Positions 43,219-52,528 of a stretch of 64,000 nucleotides of DNA are shown here, piece by piece. The number at the start of each line of letters is the position of its first letter. Position 1 is the stretch's first letter. Source of the stretch: Pyrenophora tritici-repentis (lineage: Eukaryota > Ascomycota > Dothideomycetes > Pleosporales > Pleosporaceae); NCBI RefSeq assembly GCF_003171515.1, contig NC_089394.1, positions 1,488,001 to 1,552,000 of the forward strand. Direction: 5' to 3'. Made by a program: the position numbers and the translations under genes. A model generated the notes under the pieces. The model was not told where the DNA came from. It did no database searches and was given only the letters and a program-made list of their open reading frames with translations.

Positions 43219-44810
43219 CGCCTCTACTAAAATATCGTCGGTGCAGTGCCACACCTCTACGTATAGCGAAGTCGACGTTAGGTTGCCGGTCACTAGGCCA
43301 CCTTCGAGACGCAACAGACTACTTAAGAAGCTAGGGTAGAAACAGAGGCAGGGTAAAGCATAGTACCGTAGTAGTAAACGTAGCATAAACACAGACCTAG
43401 CTACTGTGTATAAGCGATAATCAGATGCGCAGAGTGGGCACTACGTGCCGCCTGCTAGCCGCCTAGAACAGCTAGCCTGTTCTATTTCGGGACGCTCTAA
43501 AGCAGCGCTACAGCGTAGGCTAACTAGGCATAGCGCAGTGTACAATACACGCAGCTTAAGCTTTGCCTTTCTGTACGTAAGCGTACTAGATAACCACGCT
43601 ACCTAACATTATCCTTGGCATTGTGTGTGCCTAACGCGGAGAAACTGCCGGAAGAGTGTTCCTGTAACTGCATGTACTTAACACATAGGAGGACGTGCCT
43701 GAGCTATCGATCTACCGTCTTATCGCTCCGAGATGAGAAAATGTTAAGGTAGCCGTAGCAATGCAGGGGTGCGAGGTAGGAGAGGCTGTAGATGCCGCGC
43801 AAGAAACAGTTGATAGCACAGCGAAGACGATCGTATTTTTTGTGCAAGACGTGGCCTAGCGGAAGAGAGACGTGTGAAGGGTAATCCTACGTTGAGTGCA
43901 GCTCGACAAGCTTATGGGCCTTGGAGATAGAAGCCTAGGTAGCAAAGGCATCTCGGTGAGCCGGGTTTCTCGGTCATACGGGATGGACGTTAAGTTATCA
44001 AGACACCCCTTTAGGGGGTTTGGCCACATGGACCGTTCGTGGCTGGCGTGCTACAGTAGACATGGTCAACTTTCATGATCGTCCACAGATGGTTGTGGCT
44101 CCACTACAAAGATTTGCACCGGTGCCTACCTGCCGGGACGCACGGTGTAACGGGACACATTTTCATCCGGACCCTCGGATTGTCTCTAGTGTTCTTGAAT
44201 ACAAACAAGTACGATGCGCATCTATTCTACAGCTCTCCTTCTCCTAGCACATCAGCCTCCGACGCCAAAATGCGTGTCGTTAGTCACGCTGTCGCCCGTT
44301 CTGTTAATGCTGTTAATTGACTCTCCTATAACGCCCTTTGTTCATTCGCGACAGTACATGTCTTCGAAAGGCTCTGTAGGCTAGAAAGAAAGCTAAGATA
44401 GCAAGGATTAAGACTAAAGGTTCAAAAGGTCAATTCAAAGCGGAGCATGTGCATCCCAACGTTTTCTCCGCACAAACAGCAAGATCGAAACGTTTCTACA
44501 GACGCGCTGTTGCGAAGAACTACAGCTTTGAGCACTCCGCCCTAGGCAGCTCTTATTTCCGACTTTGTAGGATGCTGTTGTTCTAGTAGTGCACGCGCGC
44601 GTTGCATATAGCCACACTTCATACCCGCGCCTAGCATAGATCCATTGTCGCTTTGCGTGGATTCGCTCTAGTGATTGAATTTAAGGTTCTTCGCGAAAAT
44701 CCTCGTAATACACGCTATTGCTACATAGCTAGATACGTTTAGAAGACACACTTACCTTATAAGATCTAAAACATCTAGCTCTAAGATCTACATTACATTG
44801 AGTGGTAACA
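43219..44810. other. 1.6-kb gene-free stretch between two NLR genes
   Basis: Only short frames without coding-like composition; no repeat family recognised. The two NLR genes point toward each other across it. Confidence 0.45.
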
Positions 44811-47800
44811 TCACGGATTTCCGTCACTACATTCCGCTCGCCAGCTATTCAGCATGTAAAAAGACGACTGTGTGTAGGGATGTTGCTCGCCAAGGACCTG
44901 CTGGCGCGATTGGAAGCATTTTTCTATTAGTGCAAGAGCCTCCACGTGACGAGCTTGTGACTGTAGCATGAAGGCGAGATTGTGCATGCTGGTCAGCGTA
45001 GAGGGATGGCCCGCTCCCAGCTTCATCTTGCGAGTCTCCATCACTTGCACATTCAGCTTCTCGGCGTCATCCCATCGGCCTTGGTTCCAGTATGTCAACG
45101 CCAGATTGGCCATGCTGGTCAGCGTAGAGGGATGGCTCGCTCCCAGCTTCGTCTTGCGAGTCTCCATCACTTGCACATTCAGCTTCTCGGCGTCGTTCCA
45201 TCGGCCTTGGTTCCAGTATGTCGATGCTAAGTTGGCCATGCTGTTCAGCGTGTCGGGATGGTCTGCTCTTAGCTTCGTCTTGCTCGTCTTCATCACTTGC
45301 ACCTCCAGCTTCTCAGCGTCGTTCCATCGGCCTTGGCTCCCATATGTCGACGCCAGATTGGCCATGCTGGTCAGCGTAGAGGGATGGCTCGCTCCCAGCT
45401 TCGTCTTGCGAGTCTCCATCACTTGTACCTCCAGCTTCTCAGCGTCGTCCCATCGGCCTTGGTTCCTGTATGTCGACGCTAGGTTGGCCATGCTGGTCAG
45501 GGTGTCGGGGTGGTCCGCTCCTAGCTTCGTCTTGCGAGTTTCCATCACTTGCACATTCAGCTTCTCGGCGTCGTTCCATCGGCCTTGGTTCCAGTATGTC
45601 GATGCTAAGTTGGCCATGCTGTTCAGCGTGTCGGGATGGTCTGCTCCTAGCTTCGTCTTACTCGTCTTCATCACTTGCACCTCCAGCTTCTCGGCGTCGT
45701 TCCATCGGCCTTGGTTCCTGTATGTCGATGCTAGGTTGGCCATGCTGTTCAGCGTGTCGGGATGGCCGGCTCCTAGCTTCGTCTTGCTAGTCTTCATCAC
45801 TTGCACCTCCAGCTTCTCGGCGTCGTCCCATCGGCCTTGGTTCCTGTATGTCGACGCTAGGTTGGCCATGCTGGTCAGGGTGTCGGGATGGTCCGCTCCT
45901 AGCTTCGTCTTGTTCGTCTTCATCACTTGCACCTCCAGCTTCTCGGCGTCGTTCCATCGGCCTTGGTTCCTGTATGTCGACGCTAGGTTGGCCATGCTGG
46001 TCAGCGTAGAGCGATGGTCCGCTCCCAGCTCCGTCTTTCGAGTTTCCATCACTTGCACAAACAGCTTCTCGGCGTCATCCCATCGGCCTTGGTTCCTGTA
46101 TGTCGACGCTAGGTTGGCTATGCTGGTCAGGGTGTCGAGATGGTCCGCTCCTAGCTTCGTCTTGCGAGTCTCCATCACTTGCAAATTCAGCTTCTCGGCG
46201 TCGTTCCATCGGCCTTGGTTCCAGTATGTCGATGCTAGGTTGGCTATGCTGGTCAGCGTAGAGGGATGGTCCGCTCCCAGCTTCGTCTTGCGAGTCTCCA
46301 TCACTTGCACATTCAGCTTCTCGGCGTCATCCCATCGGCCTTGGTTCCAGTATGTCAACGCCAGATTGGCCATGCTGTTCAGCGTGTCGGGATGGCTCGC
46401 TCCCAGCTTCGTCTTGCGAATCTCCATCACTTGCACCTCCAGCTTCTCGGCGTCGTTCCATCGGCCTTGGTTCCAGTATGTCGATGCTAAGTTGGCTATG
46501 CTGGTCAGCGTAGAGGGATGGTCCGCTCCTAGCTTCGTCTTGCGCGTCTCCATCACTTGCACGAATAGCTCTTCCGCCTCCTCATAACGTCCGTCACTAT
46601 GTAGAGTCATAGCACATTTCCATGCGAGATGTAATCTTTCATTATCGTCTTCGTTCATCTGGCTGTGCGAGAGAGCGTATTGGGCATGTGGGAGGAGTCG
46701 TCTCCACTTGCTTCTGTTACTATGATTATCGTTCGGGAACACACGAAGTAGCTGTGTGATAGTGCGCTGAGTCCATTGTCTAAGTCCCTGCGCTTGTAGC
46801 TGCTTGCGTAGAGCTCGATGGACTAGTCGATGAACATCGAGTGCAGACTCAGCAGGTCGCCTGGTGACGAGCGCATACTTGTCTAGTACTCTAATAGCAT
46901 CTTCTCTTGCTTGCGGCGAGGCTGCCTCTAGAAGATCGAGCGAGATATCCTTTCGTTCTACGCATGCAGCAAGAAACAGATAGTCTGCAGCAAGCGCATT
47001 ATCATGCCTGATCTCATATATAGAGAGAAACAGCGTAGCTGCTACAGGGTCTTTCACGCCAACACCTTGTAGCTTACCCTCAGACAGGTCGCCGCTGTGT
47101 TCGATAGCAAGTTTTTTATGATTGTCCATTCGTGATCGATACTCCTGCACCGTCATACCGCTAGCCTTTATACAGGCCGCTGCTTGTATGACTGCTAGAG
47201 GAAGATACGATAGCGCTCTTAGCAAGTGCTCGGCTTCCTGCTGCTCAGTGTTCGCGAGTGGCCTCGCTAAGCGGACTTGCAGCATCTTCAGCGCCGCATC
47301 TAGTGTCAGCTCTCGCAGCGATATGATGTTCTGTGGATCGAGCGCTTGAGCTGTGTCGGTGTTGGTTGTTGTGAAAATGACAGAACATAGCTTAGACTGC
47401 GGGAGACAATTGGCTAAGTCTGCGGCTTCTGTCGTGGACGAGCCGCTAGATCGCCAATTGATGTGCTCTGTGTTGTCGAAGATTAGCAAGCAGTGCCGCG
47501 CACCAATCTCTACTACACAGCGTTTTACAAGCTGCTTTATGTCGGCCTGATCATCGTCCCAGCCTGCAATATTGAGCTTCTGCGCAACACTTGCATACGA
47601 CTGGTAGAGACTGACTTTATCGCTCGCATCCATCCAGAGGACCGAACAGTTCTTGTTCTTCTGCCTTGTTCTGTGTGCAACCTCGAGCGCGAGCTGCGTC
47701 TTGCCAGTTCCGCCCGGCCCAACTATGGCTAGTGTAGTAGTGGTGTGTTCGTTGCTGAAGAGCTTAGCTTCTAGCTCGGCAAGCTGCGACTCTCGGCCTA

Positions 47801-48575
47801 CGAAGCGGGGATTTTGTGAGAACTGGATGATCGATGGTGCGTTATTAGTTTCCTCTAGTTCAGCCTGCAGTCTGCTTCGTGCACTCTCCTGTCCTTCGCC
47901 ATACGCGGTGGGCATAGAGACGCAAAGAATTCCAAGCAGACAGTACACAATGTCTTCTTCTTCTTTTGTTCTGCGATTTTCGACCCATCGCCTTCGCTCA
48001 GATGTATTAAACTCGTGCAAAGGACGGTTACGTAGTGCTGCGAGCGGAATGTTCGTGATGTCGTGTATAAGCTGGTCGAGCGATTTTTTGTCGCCTATGC
48101 GCCTTCTTTCACGCGAGAAGAACTCGACTGACACTGGCGCAATCAGCTCTTGGAGCGTCCACCCCCGAGTAAACCATGCACTTGCACGGAACGACGCCTC
48201 CCAGTCGCTGGGTTGGACTGGCTCTGTAGCAGTCGAGACCGAAACGTCTGACAAGAAGACGTAGCACCGTGCCGCGTTCTTGTACCACTGGAACATCGAG
48301 TTGATCGCCTTGGAGCGCTCGTTGTTATTCCACCTGTCGATGCAGCATGTGTCAATCCAGAAGTAATGCAGCCCATCCTGCACCGCTTGATTGGCACAGA
48401 ACCTAAGCTTTCGATAGCCTTCTTCCTTCTCCTTGTAAGTTCCACTTGATATGTCTTCGATAAGGACCTCCGAGTCGCTCCATCTGTGCGACAGAATGGC
48501 GTAGCGCGGGGTTGTTTTGCCGCGGAAATCTGTCAAGACAAGCCTTCCTAGCGCGTTATAGTGGAGAAGCCGCAT
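44811..48575 (-). CDS. HET-domain NOD-like receptor (HET / NB-ARC / TPR), 1254 aa
   Basis: An intact single-exon gene. N-terminal HET domain (residues 1 to about 230): RYAILSHRWSDSEVL, FWIDTCCIDRWNNNERSKAINSM at its core, then the WFTRGWTLQELIAP block; HET domains trigger cell death in fungal non-self recognition. NB-ARC: P-loop VGPGGTGKTQLALEV near residue 285, LLIFDNTEH (Walker B), VIFTTT, and SYLPLAVIQAAACI. C-terminal sensor: about 13-14 TPRs of 42 residues, each of the form VQVMETRKTKLGADHPSTL plus NLASTYWNQGRWNDAEKL, with strong identity between units. Start Met at 48575 directly begins the HET fold (MRLLHYNALGRL). Complete and without stops, unlike the first NLR. The variable positions within repeats are presumably the recognition surface. 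Confidence 0.92.
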   Translation of the reverse strand: MRLLHYNALGRLVLTDFRGKTTPRYAILSHRWSDSEVLIEDISSGTYKEKEEGYRKLRFCANQAVQDGLHYFWIDTCCIDRWNNNERSKAINSMFQWYKNAARCYVFLSDVSVSTATEPVQPSDWEASFRASAWFTRGWTLQELIAPVSVEFFSRERRRIGDKKSLDQLIHDITNIPLAALRNRPLHEFNTSERRRWVENRRTKEEEDIVYCLLGILCVSMPTAYGEGQESARSRLQAELEETNNAPSIIQFSQNPRFVGRESQLAELEAKLFSNEHTTTTLAIVGPGGTGKTQLALEVAHRTRQKNKNCSVLWMDASDKVSLYQSYASVAQKLNIAGWDDDQADIKQLVKRCVVEIGARHCLLIFDNTEHINWRSSGSSTTEAADLANCLPQSKLCSVIFTTTNTDTAQALDPQNIISLRELTLDAALKMLQVRLARPLANTEQQEAEHLLRALSYLPLAVIQAAACIKASGMTVQEYRSRMDNHKKLAIEHSGDLSEGKLQGVGVKDPVAATLFLSIYEIRHDNALAADYLFLAACVERKDISLDLLEAASPQAREDAIRVLDKYALVTRRPAESALDVHRLVHRALRKQLQAQGLRQWTQRTITQLLRVFPNDNHSNRSKWRRLLPHAQYALSHSQMNEDDNERLHLAWKCAMTLHSDGRYEEAEELFVQVMETRKTKLGADHPSTLTSIANLASTYWNQGRWNDAEKLEVQVMEIRKTKLGASHPDTLNSMANLALTYWNQGRWDDAEKLNVQVMETRKTKLGADHPSTLTSIANLASTYWNQGRWNDAEKLNLQVMETRKTKLGADHLDTLTSIANLASTYRNQGRWDDAEKLFVQVMETRKTELGADHRSTLTSMANLASTYRNQGRWNDAEKLEVQVMKTNKTKLGADHPDTLTSMANLASTYRNQGRWDDAEKLEVQVMKTSKTKLGAGHPDTLNSMANLASTYRNQGRWNDAEKLEVQVMKTSKTKLGADHPDTLNSMANLASTYWNQGRWNDAEKLNVQVMETRKTKLGADHPDTLTSMANLASTYRNQGRWDDAEKLEVQVMETRKTKLGASHPSTLTSMANLASTYGSQGRWNDAEKLEVQVMKTSKTKLRADHPDTLNSMANLASTYWNQGRWNDAEKLNVQVMETRKTKLGASHPSTLTSMANLALTYWNQGRWDDAEKLNVQVMETRKMKLGAGHPSTLTSMHNLAFMLQSQARHVEALALIEKCFQSRQQVLGEQHPYTQSSFYMLNSWRAECSDGNP
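44930..46640 (-). repeat. 13-14 near-identical 126-bp TPR-coding repeats
   Basis: The 126-bp unit recurs across the 3' half of the HET-NLR gene. Units alternate in small blocks (ETRKTKLGADHPST, KTSKTKLGADHPDT), a mosaic typical of unequal exchange or conversion within the array. Confidence 0.9.
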
Positions 48576-49430
48576 GGCGTTTGCAGTTTTAGCTTATTAA
48601 TGGTGTTGAGAGTAGAAAGGCAAGGGAGCGACAGAGCGAAGTAGGCAGAGGAAGCTTACGCTGGGTTACTGTGAAGGCTGCCTGTTGAGGCAGTACATGC
48701 GACCAGGCTGAGCGGATGCTGGGAACATGGAGCATCCTGCGCCGCCACGCCTCACAACTTGCGCTGGACAGTGTTCGCTACGTGAACGCACGTCAGACTA
48801 CTGCGCACGCAGGCAGAGTGCCAGCGGATAGAGCAGTCCTACTTAGATTGCCGTCGTAGCATCTCGCGAGACTCATGTTATCGAGGAAGGGTGCGCACCG
48901 ATGTAGGTTGTGTAGGCGTAGGGATACTGTCTCGTGGTACACACTTTACGCACTATTTCGCAGACGTTCGACGAAAAGTCGATTACTCTCTTATAGCGAA
49001 AGTAGTACAGGCCTAAGCTAAGTGCCCTTAATACCAATTTCTACGAAAAATAAGCTGCTTTGCGAGGAAATTAGTGGAAGGAGTATGAAGCGCGGCTGTC
49101 TGCAACGCACGCGTGCACGTCTGGATCAACAGATGCCTGCAAAATCGGTAATAAGAGTTGTGTAGGGCGGACACAGATATCTTAGCACGCTACTGCAAGC
49201 TGCCGCGTACTAAGAGCTGCTAAAGACGCACAGCCGGTTGGACACGAACAGGCAGCAAGGAAATGTTAAGAACGAGGCGGACACCAAAGAGATGCCGTAG
49301 ATTAATCTAAAATAGTTCTATAACAACTACATTCTATGTATCTCTAGCAACCAGAACAGTCTTCGTGATTATCGTGGGCGGCCGCCCATACCTATTGAGC
49401 TTGTTACGAGACATTTTTATAGGGGAAGAA
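48576..49430. other. Gene-free stretch upstream of the HET-NLR gene
   Basis: No coding-like frame or repeat recognised; it must contain the NLR promoter. Confidence 0.45.
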
Positions 49431-50659
49431 TTAACCTACTTCTTCGTGACTAAAGCAGCTATACGCAAGCGAATGTCCTTGCCGCTCAACAAGTATGTAA
49501 ACCATAGTTTTAGACGGTAATATCTGGCATTCGAACGCTTGGAGTCCTTCGATATGGGGTCTAGAGTGAAATGCCTGATTATGGACGAAAAGGCCAGTAT
49601 AGTAGAACTTGTAGATGTTAGATATTAGACTAACACTTTAGGTATGACTTACGTTTGGAGGTAGGATATCTAGGTGATGAACCACTTCTGGGAAACCAAA
49701 AGGCAACTCGAATGCCTCATCCTCACTATCATGTTCGACTCCATCATGATGACAACGATGCACACAGAAGCTCGGTGGTTGGAGCTTTTCCGGTAATTGG
49801 GCCCAGTCATGGATAGTGACTTCATGGTCATGTGGTTCACTACCACTATAGGCGGGAGGGTCCTCAGAGACCACTACTGCGTCGTCATTCTGAATACTCG
49901 ATAGAAGAAGCATTTCGGGGAAGTTTATAATGACCGAGCATTCGGAAAATACAGTAGAGGGAGTTTGTGGTATAGGAACGTACAGGAACGGTTCTAGCTC
50001 TTGGGCTAGGGACGTGTCTTGTGGGGATAGTAAATTGAACTCTGCGTTAGTTATGCCAGATGCATGAGCAATATGCTCCCCTACTATCAGTACGTTCTTT
50101 CTAATTTTTAGCAATGATATAGGTAGTTATTCTATGATGCGCAGCTTACGGGTGGCTCAGTGATACTTGAGTCGTAAATTTGGACTTCTCCCGGCCTCTT
50201 GATTTCTATATATACGCTAGAACCAGAAGATTGAGAGTATCGCTTAAGAAGAAGGAAGAGGATATCTTCTTCATCAAGTGGTGGGGTACTCTGTAAGAAC
50301 TCTTCGTACTCGCATATAAGCCGTTCAATGTTGCTGAAAGCTTGCTTGAATTGTATATCGACGACACCTGTATAGTCGAAGTTCGCTGTAGGCGAACCAG
50401 CTCTGCCACCACGAAATGATTCTTTCATTATATCGAAGTGTGCTCGGTAGTCTTGTGTATTGGGTGCACCATTCGTTGAAAAGGTAGACTGGTATCTAGC
50501 GTTTCGAATTTTCCAACGGAGGGCGTCTCGCTCGCTTTCTGTTGTACATGACTCAGTGTGGGATAGCACTTTGGACGTAACGTTAGCCAGGACAAGGAAC
50601 ATATGGTTGCCGAACAGCCGTCTATAATACAGCTTCTTGCAACAGCGTGCTATAATCAT
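49431..50659 (-). CDS. Hypothetical three-exon protein, about 376 aa
   Basis: Exons 50659-50150, 50096-49653 and 49607-49431, with introns of 53 nt (donor GTAAGC) and 45 nt (donor GTAAGT, branch TCTAAC), join in phase. The first exon is helical and charged and ends in a small strand-rich piece (SSVYIEIKRPGEVQIYDSS) reminiscent of the end of MADS-like cargo proteins. The second is acidic with a His/Cys cluster (CVHRCHHDGVEHDSEDE). The third ends TMVYILVERQGHSLAY. A later Met (MFLVLANV) is an alternative start. I cannot assign a family. Confidence 0.5.
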
Positions 50660-50755
50660 ATAGATACATTCTCAAACCAACGCTGCTACAAAATTTTACA
50701 TTCAAACTATCATGACTATTGTACTAGCCTATCGTCGAATCATTCGCGTGACCGC

Positions 50756-51707
50756 GTCGACTCAACGGAAGCTTTGCGATAAGCTTTTTCGGAGGAGTAC
50801 AATGCGAAGATACAACACGCTGTCAAGCACTGATTCTTGGGATTATCGAGGTACAATGCCCGTGGATATTAAGGGATAAAACAGGCTAACAGAGATATAG
50901 ATATAGGCATCTAGAGATGTACAATGTAGAAGACAAATGAAACCATCTACCATCATATATGCTCGCTTCAATACATCATGTCCTTCTTTCACTTTCCTGA
51001 AACATCTGAACCATTATATGCCGGCTCGCCGCTGGTAATTGCCACGTTTATGACTTTCTCGTGAGCCTAGGCCGGTCAGCTATGATCTTGCAGCGGTGCT
51101 AGAAGCATACACTAGGCTCGAATGCTAATCGAGAAGCCGGGTCGACCGAGTTGTACACATAGAATCGACCATCAATCCGAATCTTCATATACACTTCGGC
51201 TTCTGCTTTCTGGCAGAGTTGACTTGCTTTGCTCGACTCAACGGAAGCTTTGCGATAAGCTTTTTCGGAGGAGTACAATGCGAAGATACAACACGCTGTC
51301 AAGCACTGATTCTTGGGATTATCGAGGTACAATGCCCGTGGATATTAAGGGATAAAACAGGCTAACAGAGATATAGATATAGGCATCTAGAGATGTACAA
51401 TGTAGAAGACAAATGAAACCATCTACCATCATATATGCTCGCTTCAATACATCATGTCCTTCTTTCACTTTCCTGAAACATCTGAACCATTATATGCCGG
51501 CTCGCCGCTGGTAATTGCCACGTTTATGACTTTCTCGTGAGCCTAGGGGTCAGCTATGATCTTGCAGCGTGTGCTAGAAGCATACACTAGGCTCGAATGC
51601 TAATCGAGAAGCCGGGTCGACCGAGTTGTACACATAGAATCGACCATCAATCCGAATCTTCATATACACTTCGGCTTCTGCTTTCTGGCAGAGTTGACTT
51701 GCTTTGC
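50756..51707 (-). repeat. 476-bp tandem duplication
   Basis: Two adjacent copies, at about 50756-51231 and 51232-51707, nearly identical apart from small indels such as CTAGGCCGGTC versus CTAGGGGTC. The unit carries the 3' end of the MADS-like gene and its downstream flank, so the left copy holds an orphan gene tail (frame at 51099-51230). Confidence 0.88.
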
Positions 51708-52291
51708 GGAGTAGTGGCAGGTATGCTTTGGGTACTTTCACGGGGATCTGTAAAAAAAATCAGCTTTGTCAAGAACTAGAGGAAGGTTCTAGTACAAAGT
51801 GCATGTCCTTGCTTTTATCCGCTCTGGCCTCGCCTAGGTCTTTGGCCGTATCTGGGTGTTGTGGACAAGTACATGGTTCAGGCGGAAGACCGTTTAGCAA
51901 TCTAAGGATGTCGTGCGCTTGCGACTCAAGTCGTTGGCGAAGAGACAATGTTGTAGACGGAGTTTTGTCGAGCTCTGCGAGGATATCGTGGAGTTGTGAT
52001 TCGAGGAAGCCTCGGTGGGCTTGTTTGTCTGGCTCGGGGAGTTGCTGGCTTAGGTCGGAAAATCGGGGGGGACTTAGAGGGGTCGTATTTAAGACGAGGT
52101 TGCGGATGCAATAGCTCGGGATGGGCGTCAGACTGTGCTTGTTGCTCTGTATGAAGCGGAGGTGGCAAGGCTAGTGGAGAAGGAGACCGCGATAGCACGG
52201 GTAAGGGGAATGGTGTTGGGGAACGGTTCATGCGCCTCCTAAGCTTGGCGAGGCGACGCTCAGACCACTCGGATTCCTTAGGCGAACCCAT
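51574..52291 (-). pseudogene. MADS-like cargo protein with a homopolymer frameshift
   Basis: The first exon starts at 52291 (MGSPKESEW) and should run to donor GTACTA at 51796; a 48-nt intron leads to the last exon, 51747-51574. The exon is one base too long to stay in phase. The conserved frame after 52070 (FLESQLHDILAELD, RLESQAHDILRLLNGLPPEP) is reached only by losing one base, and a C7 run (G7 on the plus strand, near 52066-52072) sits exactly at the switch. The C-terminal exon has the MADS-like block LLRKASQLCQKAEAEVYMKIRIDGRFYVY. Either a real frameshift or a sequencing error in the run. The terminal exon is duplicated to the left. Confidence 0.6.
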
Positions 52292-52528
52292 GCTACGAGT
52301 GTGTAGATGTTTTTAATTAACAAACTTAGGATATTCATGTTCGCGATACGATGCTATTTATGCATTGACTATAGCTACTGGATTGTGTTGCACGATCCTG
52401 TATTCTGTAAACCGTTGCCAGTATACATACCTACCGAAGTAGTGGTACCGCCAATCCCGCTCTAAGCGCCGAAGTCACACAAGCCCTACATTCCACGGTT
52501 ACCGCGCCCCAGCGTCCCACATGGATCT

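Noticed and set aside
44968..46587. 539-residue plus-strand open frame
   Set aside because: It is the antisense of the HET-NLR TPR array; the repeat structure keeps several frames open.
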